64,000 bases of DNA from Inia geoffrensis. Taxonomy: Eukaryota > Chordata > Mammalia > Artiodactyla > Iniidae. The DNA is taken from assembly GCA_036417435.1 (NCBI GenBank), contig CM070910.1:71470784-71534783 (forward strand). Reading direction: 5' to 3'. Numbering within the stretch: position 1 is the stretch's first letter; every line of letters starts with the position of its first letter. Shown piece after piece: positions 56,624 to 64,000 of this stretch. Below the pieces are notes generated by a model that was given only the letters and a program-made list of their open reading frames with translations, was not told the origin of the DNA and made no database searches. A program made the position numbers and the translations under genes.

Positions 56624-59489
56624 GCAAGATAACCAGGAGCTCAAAAAGGCTGCCTGTGTGAAAGTCGATCACTGACTCACCACGTTTTCCAGAAAATGAC
56701 TCGCTTACCCTTCGCCTCCAGGCTACCCACCTATAATCAAGGCTTTTGTTTTCTTTTTTTTTCCTTTGGTGTGTACAATAAACCTTCATTACATTAAATT
56801 TTATGATCAGGCTGTATTTATTTACTTTTAAATGATTGCTATTTATAGAAACTGATTTCGTCATTAATTTGATACATTTTTCTGTCCGTACAAATCGTTT
56901 GATAGCTTACACTGGGGTGGAACATGTCATTTTTGCCATTAAAATTAATGGAAACAGTTTTGTAATTTAATGACTTTTCGCTTAGCAGCAGGGTTTGCAC
57001 AAATGAATGAAGTTATTAAAAAAATAAAATCTGGAAAGAAATAGATGTTAGTAGTTATGTGCGTTTAGTAGGATTATTTATGCTTTTTAACTTTTGTACG
57101 TGTGCACTTTTCTTTGTTTTCCCATTTAAAAAATAATGAATACATATTATATTAAAAGTGGGACTACCCTTTGCCCCTCACAACAGATATTATTCACTTG
57201 TTTTTGTTTTTTTGAACTTAGATTCAGTTGTGTAGTGTGTTCCAAAATATTGCATATATAATTTTAAATGACTAATGCCTCTGGGTTTTATCTTTACTAC
57301 TTACTATTTATTGAACTTAGGGTGTGGTGGGAGGAGGTCTAATTTGAGACATGAAATGCACAAGTCCAAGTTAATTTCACCAGAGAAGACACTGCAAAGG
57401 ACAGCTTCTCTGATTTGGCAATTATCCGTGGAAGTAAATGAGACCCCCCCCTCCCCCAGCGACAAGGTGAGAAGAAAATATGTCCACTGGTTGGTAGCGT
57501 TCTCCAGTTCTTACGAAAATGGAAAAGGAGGAAATGAGTTTTCCTGGGGATAGAAGGGTCATAGCAAAGGACATTTAATGGGAGAGGGAAGGGCAGATTC
57601 AAGAGCATTGCCAAGGTAGGGCTGAAAAATCCTTTTCTGTATCCCTTTCAACCTAGATTAGACTACCATCCACTTGGTACTGTTGAGATGAAGAGCCTGC
57701 CAGAGACAGAGGGGTGGATAAAATGACCTATTGAACTCTCCAACCTTGCGATTTTGTGAAAATAAACCGGGAATGTGAGTTTTCGCAAGTAAATGTTCTC
57801 CATTTGTTTCAAGTTACCCATAGTGACTCCAGATTATTCAAGGAAGTGTGTGAGCATCTGGAGCTAGGGTGGGTTCCCACTCATGGACAGACTCCTGCAC
57901 AGTGTTTAACAAAGCAGCTTCTATGTGCAAGCAATCCTGGATAGATTGCTGATTGCATCAGCCAGCCTGGCTTGAAAGAGTCATGAATCTCATCAGATGG
58001 CACCAACCTATTTCAGAAAGTCCAGTTAGATTCTGGCAGAAGTAGATGTGATGTGTGAGGTTTAATGCTAGAGGTTATATGAAAACACATTCTCCACCAC
58101 TTTCAAAATGTGTAAAAGTGGAAAAGGAACCTTAAATTTTCAACTAAATTAGAAAAAAAGATGAGTAATTTGTTCAGAGACCTTTACAATAAGGTCAGCC
58201 TACTTCTGCTTCAGTAAAGTTATAAGATTTTTATGAAGCGGAAGATCTCATCAGTTTGCAAGTACCCCAGATGGGGATCCTTGGGCCTGATTCAGAGAGA
58301 AATGCCTGGAATGGGTCCAAATTCCAAGCTGGGGAAATAGCAGGGATTGCTTTCTCCTGACTATGTTCAGTGTTTTTAGTATAAATCACTTATCAGTCAG
58401 AGGTCCTTGTAAGTTATGTACTAAGGTATTTTTGTATGTGGAAAAAAAGTATCAGGGGAAAAATGAACTAATCTCTTTCATAAAACTCTGGTTTTCAAAG
58501 CTCTTTTGGACACAACTGGCAATGACTTTCACCACCCAAGATGAGGAGAACAAGCAAGTCTAATGGTCTTACATCTTCAGAGATGAGATGACAGCTGCCA
58601 CTCACATACAAAACCTTCTATTGCTACAATATCCCCTGAGTTATCACTGTGTATGAAAATAAACAAATTCCAAGCCGGAAGGGTTTTGCCTGATTAACAA
58701 TAATATTTCAGGGCTTCATATGAGTGTGAACTTACCTGGGACTATTCCAAAACACTGGATATTCTTCTTCTCTTTCTGCAAATGATTTTTCTCAGGGTTT
58801 CTCTTTGGCAGGCACTTAGGCTAAGATTGCTTGGGGCCCTTGGACCAGCAGGGGCCCATCTGTTGGTTGTTCTGATCTACAAACAATGTTTCTTCTCTCT
58901 GAAACTATTTCAACTCTTCCTAAGAATTTAGGCCCAATAGTAGAATGTCTTGTGATGAACTTTACAAATCTCATCAAACATACTAGAGGGGCGAGTAAAT
59001 CAGTGCTAGCAGGTGCCTGGTTGACATAGCCAGATACTTCTCAGAAGCCAATTGCTGTGGTTTTATGCCTCTCACTGAAGACAGAATCAGACCTGCTAAT
59101 TGGCCAAAAAAGACGGCAGGAAGCAGATGAGCATCTGACCTCCGTTGCACTGCTTTGAAGGTTCTCAGCTGATCAGTCCTGGCAGGTTGTTAATCCACTC
59201 AGGCAAGACAAACCCCGGGGCCAGCTCTCTTTGGCGCTGCATGCTGAGAAGTCTACTGTAGTAGATTTCTTCGTAGGAGAACTCTGTTCTGCGTGATGTA
59301 AAGAATATTAAGCATTATCTACAGAGGAAGGACAAACAGAGGTCCTGAGAAAGTGGAAGTTTATGCAAATGGAAGAGCTAGCTCTACAAGGAGCTCCGAT
59401 TCCAGTGCTCTTGGTCTAATATCCATACTATCTTTATCATGGGTGGAGAGTAGAACTATGACCTGGGTAGACATTAGATCTCCATCACC
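56624..59489. other. Unique DNA, nothing firm recognised
   Basis: No gene recognised in 2.9 kb. Near 56935 the sequence TTTTTGCCATTAAAATTAAT GG resembles the middle of a mariner-type hairpin element, but only about 35 bp match. A C-rich run lies at about 57444-57458. Confidence 0.45.
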
Positions 59490-59660
59490 ACAGACATTGT
59501 TTATTAGGTGCTTACCATATGCAGGGCACATTGTTAACAGAAAGTTACAAGAACCAGTCCCAGGTCTCAGCAAGAAGGACTAGAAGGTGATGGCTGATAA
59601 CAGTGGGGGTTTGAAGGGAAGATGGCTTTGGACAAGGCAGGGGAATCAGTGACCTCTTAA
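59490..59660 (-). repeat. L2 LINE fragment
   Basis: TTGTTTATTAGGTGCTTACC, ATATGCAGGGCACATTGTTA and a weaker continuation. Confidence 0.68.
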
Positions 59661-59767
59661 TATGTGAAGATATGTTTCTCTCAAGCAGAGAGTGGGCACT
59701 GGAGTTTAAATGTGCCCACAAAAGTTTTATGGTGTTGGATCTTTGTTTTAGTCTTGCCTTTAATTTT

Positions 59768-59975
59768 TTTTTTTTTTTTTATTGCCGTACGCAGGCCTTT
59801 CACTGCCCTGGCCTCTCCCGTTGCAGAGCACAGGCTCCGGACGCGCAGGCTCAGGGGCCATGGCTCACGGGCCCAGCCTCTCCGTGTCATGTGGGATCTT
59901 CCCGGACCGGGACACGAACCCGCGTCCCCTGCATCGGCAGGTGGACCCCCAACCACTGCGCCACCAGGGAAGCCC
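59768..59975 (-). mobile_element. CHR-type SINE, copy 11
   Basis: Full antisense SINE. A perfect 16-bp duplication TCTTGCCTTTAATTTT lies at 59752-59767 and 59976-59991. Body intact; likely a fairly recent insertion. Confidence 0.96.
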
Positions 59976-59991
59976 TCTTGCCTTTAATTTT

Positions 59992-61118
59992 AAGAAAAAT
60001 TTCCTCTGTAGACTATGATGATAGAGAGGGTGCTTATCGATCCATTTACTTGGTAAGTCTTTGGGTTTGCCAATTCACAGTTGAGTGGCTTTAGAACAGA
60101 AAAATAGAACAAAGCTCAAGTCACCTGACAATTTGCAGCAAATCGATTATTAGAATATTCAAGTTAATTGGCTAATGCAATTAATTTCTTCTGCTTTTAA
60201 TGGCTTAAAAATCCTTCAAGTGCACTGTATTTTCTATTTGTATTCCCAGTGACATGCTATACTACACGGGATTGCTTTAAATCCCATCTGGCCTGAGTCA
60301 AGGATGGTTCCACATGAATGGATCAGTTATTTGTTACAAATTGAAAATGACTATTTTCTATAAAGAGGAACCTTTTGCAATATTCTTGTCTGCCAGGGCT
60401 GCCATCTACAGCTCAACAAGGTAGAGACTGGGCAGCTCCGCAAGCGTCACTGGGGATTGTGCAATGTTGCAGCCCTGTAAGAGATTCATAAAACTGAAAT
60501 GGCTCTATTGACTCCTAATTAGCAAACACATCATGGTAAACTGTGGCGTGGTCTTCCCAGATTGTCTAACTCCTGATTCTCTTCGGCTTTAGCCTGTATG
60601 TGTTATACAGAATGACTGAGGCAGGACAAGGTGATGCCCTGTACAGGTATGTCAGTTAGGATTTGATCAGGGAAGTAGGACAACTCTGAATGATACAGAA
60701 TAAGGGATCTACTATAGAGATTAGATCTCACACGAGGATGGGAGGTGGTGAAGAAATCTATGGAAATTTATTGCCTCTATTATCTAGTGTGGACCTGAAG
60801 TCATTGCAGGTCAACAGGACCCGCTGTTAAGATAGTAAACTAGACATGAAGTGGAGGAGAGCATGGTCATACTTGAACCTGTGAGGACAAACCAGAACCT
60901 ACCGAGGCAACTTGGAACCTGCCTCTGTCTCTCACCATCTCCAACCTCAATGCCTTGGAGACTTGAAGAAGTAAGTACCTTTGCCATGAAGCTGTATATG
61001 CAATGGGCCCAGGGCTTGGAGAAATTGGAGGAAGAGATCCAGCAGGAGGCGCTGTGGACCTGGCTGCTGCTCCATGAGCAAGCACCCCAATGACAAGAGG
61101 TGTAAACTACCACAGAAC
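59992..61118. other. Unique DNA with a possible old LTR-like segment
   Basis: 60645-61118 has the style of an ancient dispersed repeat (GTCAGTTAGGATTTGATCAG, then a Glu-rich 80-codon frame at 60851-61093), but I cannot identify it. The L1 fragment at 61126 may be inserted in it. No gene supported. Confidence 0.35.
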
Positions 61119-61125
61119 CTCGTGC

Positions 61126-61385
61126 TTTTTTTTAAATTGAAGTATAGTTGATTTACAATGTTGCACCAATCTCTGCTTGCAGCCAAAACATAGAAATGAC
61201 CTAAATGTCCATCGACGGATGAATGGATAAAGAAGATGTGGTACATATATACAATGAAATACTACTCAGCCATAAAAAAGAACAAAATAATGCCACTTGC
61301 AGTGACATGGATGCAACTAGAGATTATCATACTAAGTGAAGTAAGCCAGAAAGAGAAAGAAAAATACCATATGATATCAGCACCT
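61126..61385 (-). mobile_element. L1 fragment with inverted 5' part
   Basis: 61126-61172 is antisense L1 3' UTR (T-run, GAAGTATAGTTGATTTACAA TG). At about 61175 the orientation flips: 61180-61380 is sense ORF2 C-terminal sequence (ATGTCCATCGACGGATGAAT, MWYIYTMKYYSAIKKNK). Tail at the left plus an inverted upstream segment is the twin-priming pattern. A short possible duplication CTCGTGC occurs at 61119-61125 and 61442-61448, though 61386-61441 is then unexplained. Confidence 0.8.
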
Positions 61386-61448
61386 GATACTTTGTACCAA
61401 TCTTCAGGGTGCAATACCAACATCACTTTTGTCTTCTAAAGCTCGTGC

Positions 61449-61864
61449 AAATTTTTCCTGTGGCCCTTCCTTAACTGGGGGCCATAGAGGATGGGAATTT
61501 GAGGAAATGTTGTTCCAACTCAGCTAAGTTGACCTAATATAAAACCAACATAGCAGATGTGTGGAAGACACAGTGACTCACTTTCTATTTTTTGGTAGAG
61601 AGGGCAAAGCTAGGTGGCACACATATAAATATGTTAACCTGCTGTTCTCACTAAATGAGTCAGTCGCAGTGAAACAGTAACTGATTTGAGTAGACATGTA
61701 TTAACGGTATAATTTTATTTTAAAAACTGCTATTCTAGTCACTTCCAAAATGAGCCAGAGCTAATGTTCCTTAGATTCACAATTTTCTCTCAAAATCAAA
61801 TTATTAAAGGGGCTTCGGAAATTCATCTTGGCCACTCCTTTATTACCTGCACTGAGCTAGATTA
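61449..61864. other. Unique DNA, nothing recognised
   Basis: No repeat or gene recognised. Confidence 0.4.
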
Positions 61865-62105
61865 CACTGCATTCATTTATTCACCAAACACATATTGATC
61901 TACCATTGAGCCACATTCTGAGGCTAAAAAGATGATCAAAATACAGTCAAAATACAGATCAAAATACAGCTGACTCCGGTCAGCCAGTCATTACAACACT
62001 GGTTGAGATGTCCTCGACCTGAAGGGCAGTACCAGGTGATGTAGGGGTGCCTGGGAAAGCCTCTCTGGAGAGACAAATCTGAACTTAAATCCAGCCTTGG
62101 TTGAG
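61865..62105 (-). repeat. L2 LINE fragment with a small internal tandem repeat
   Basis: Antisense L2: CATTCATTTATTCACCAAAC and CTGGGAAAGCCTCTCTGGAG. Within it, CAAAATACAG occurs three times in 35 bp (61937-61970). Confidence 0.7.
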
Positions 62106-62365
62106 AAACAGAATTTTTATTTTGAGAGGAACCTGAAAGATGAGTCAGTGAGACTATAATGTGAATAAACTTGAAACGCCCACTCATTTTAACCTCTTCT
62201 TCCTGACCTCAGAATGACATTCAGGAAGCGGAGCCATTCATCTCCTCCACTGGAACCAGCAAAGAAAATAAAAGAAAAGCATTGTGCTTTCTACAGTCAC
62301 TAATCACTAGAAAAGAAAGGAGGTTGATGTATCACCCTTTAGAAAGTCAAACTTGGTGTTCTGAG

Positions 62366-62579
62366 GCTTCCCTGGTGGCGCAGTGGTTGGGAGTCTGCCT
62401 GCCGATGCAGGGGACACGAGTTCGTGCCCCGGTCCGGGAGGATCCCACATGCCGCGGAGCGGCTGGGCCTGTGAGCCATGGCCGCTGGGCCTGTGCATCC
62501 GGAGCCTGTGCTCTGCAACGGGAGAGGCCACAGCAGTGAGAGGCCCGCGTACCGCAAAAAACAAAAACCAAAAAACAAA
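62366..62579 (+). mobile_element. CHR-type SINE, copy 12, youngest looking
   Basis: Full sense SINE from GCTTCCCTGGTGGCGCAGTG to CGTACCGC with an A-rich tail broken by C. Perfect 17-bp duplications AAACTTGGTGTTCTGAG lie at 62349-62365 and 62580-62596. The long perfect duplication suggests a recent insertion. Confidence 0.96.
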
Positions 62580-62596
62580 AAACTTGGTGTTCTGAG

Positions 62597-64000
62597 TCAG
62601 ATCATTCCTAAAAGTGAAAATCAGAAAAATTGTCTAATGGTGATAATAAAAATAGGTAAGACAGGTTGAACCTTTTAGGCCAAGACTCACAGGGTGTTGC
62701 AATATTTGGGGACCATCTCGGATTCTGAATCTGGCCCCCAACACTGCAATTTGAAAGTCTGGGTTTTGCTATTTCTGTCCCAATGATCAGGCTCTAAGGA
62801 ATTAACTTATGTCCCAAAGACATAGAAGATTGATTCATAAACCCAATATTAAGTTATAAATCTAAAGGTTCTTAATGATCTTCAAATGAGAGTAATGTAG
62901 TTGGACATTCTTTAGAGATATTTGTATCAAGATTGATGGATTACACTTCTTTACTGTGGAAGCATTTGTTTTTATCTAAAAAATGTGATGGGCCATTTGA
63001 AACAGAGTTCCCCCCTGCCCTTTCCCCCCAACCTCTCTCTTCAACTGGGAATCACAGAAGAAAATTGTGCTGTGTGCGGGCTTATCAATTCATCCAGGGA
63101 TGGTGATAGGGTTCTATCCTGCTTGCAGGCTCTAGTATGTAACAATAAACTGAATATGAAGAAATTTTTATCAAAGAAACAGGAGGAAGTTGTGGAAGTT
63201 TGAAGAGAGCAGAGAAGTTTTGAAAAAGTCATTATGGAGAAGGGAGAGTGAACTGACCAGGGATAGTGATGGGAAGATGGCTGGGGAGGGCAGTGGTCTT
63301 AAACTTATCCATCTTCCTTAGGAACTAATCCATGTCTGTCCACAGGTGCCCAGAGAAGGCAGATGTTTGGATTCACCCAGGATTGAGCTCTGCCTGGTAA
63401 GCAGGTACAAGGGGATGAAGGATCGTTGTATGCCCTGCTCCACATCCCAGATAAACTTTATCTGCCTAGCTCTGAGGACTTCATTATCCATATCTCAACA
63501 AACACTGAATTCAAAATGAAGCATCTTTTTTCTCTAACCCCTGGACAAAATTTAAATGTTCTTTCCTAAATACAGAGGAATGGACAAGTACATTTAGCCA
63601 AGAGTTCCTGCTGAGTTTTAAAATACTAATTTCCAAAACACTTGGATTTTGGAGAAAAGTGTTTTCACATACAAGGCTTTGTAGTACTTCTAGCTATTTT
63701 GTGTCTTGGACTTTATTTAAAATCTAAAGAAAACTGTAGCCATGTAAACATTTACAGAAATTTCCAAATGAGTTTAGTGATGAAATCCAGGTTAAGAACT
63801 CATTAGACATTTTATTAACATTAACTGGTATTTTTGCCTCCGAATGTTTACTGCCCTTCCAGCAGCATGATGATTTCATTCTGAGGAATAGCTTCTCTCC
63901 CACTCTGGGTCCTCTCGGTGGGGAAGTAAAGCAAGAGACTCGATCCTCTCGTAACCAAGAGGTAATCACAAGGTCCAAGCTAGACCAATCAGATGTTTTC
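62597..64000. other. Unique DNA, nothing recognised
   Basis: 1.4 kb with no recognised repeat or gene. Frames of 63-84 codons are unsupported. Confidence 0.5.

Noticed and set aside
56925..56990. MADE1/mariner-like hairpin centre
   Set aside because: Only about 35 bp resemble it, terminal repeats and TA duplications are missing, and MADE1 itself is a primate element.
1..64000. CRISPR arrays, operons, tRNA or rRNA genes, prophage or other bacterial-type systems
   Set aside because: The DNA is mammalian. No spaced direct-repeat arrays, no tRNA cloverleaf other than the SINE heads, and no dense coding were found.

Overview
This window is mammalian nuclear DNA, almost certainly from a cetacean. 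The clearest sign is twelve copies of a tRNA-Glu-derived SINE of the CHR type, most of them complete, with A/B-box-like pol III promoter sequences, an A-rich tail and matching target-site duplications. An artiodactyl/cetacean-style L1, mammal-wide MIR and L2 fossils, an MLT1 LTR and hAT-type DNA transposon fossils are also present. There are no Alu or BovB elements. I cannot say whether it is a toothed or a baleen whale.

I found no protein-coding exon I can name, no tRNA, rRNA or snRNA gene, and no CRISPR or bacterial-type system. Most open frames are shadows: the CHR SINEs and the L1s stay open by chance on several frames. Two open stretches outside repeats are recorded as weak candidates only: a possible exon at 13380-13632 and an open frame at 46992-47516, both on the minus strand. 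The window reads as intergenic DNA or a large intron.

Layout: 1-9 kb is AT-rich unique DNA with one SINE, an old L1 fragment, L2, MIR and a hAT fossil. 9-16 kb holds an LTR (minus), three SINEs, a second hAT fossil and several MIRs. 15.5-21.2 kb is repeat-poor, with a GC-richer patch, a Z-DNA-type CA tract and a strong G-quadruplex motif. 21-31 kb has an AT microsatellite, a MIR split by a long SINE, short L1 pieces and L2/MIR fossils. 31.9-40 kb is an L1 block: an ancient L1 with a nested L1, a SINE, then a cetacean L1 with a nested L1 3' end, an internal deletion and its GC-rich 5' UTR. 43-45 kb holds a HAL1/L1 ORF1 fossil and a degenerate TG array. 44.9-48.1 kb is the longest repeat-poor gap. 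53-56.6 kb contains an LTR with two SINEs stacked at one target site, then an MLT1 with two hAT fossils inside. 59.7-62.6 kb has two young SINEs around an inverted L1 fragment.

The most informative pattern is one of orientation. Every L1-derived piece recognised here lies on the minus strand, apart from the inverted half of a twin-primed copy. This would fit an intron of a plus-strand gene, where sense L1s are selected against. It is an inference and needs a genome alignment.
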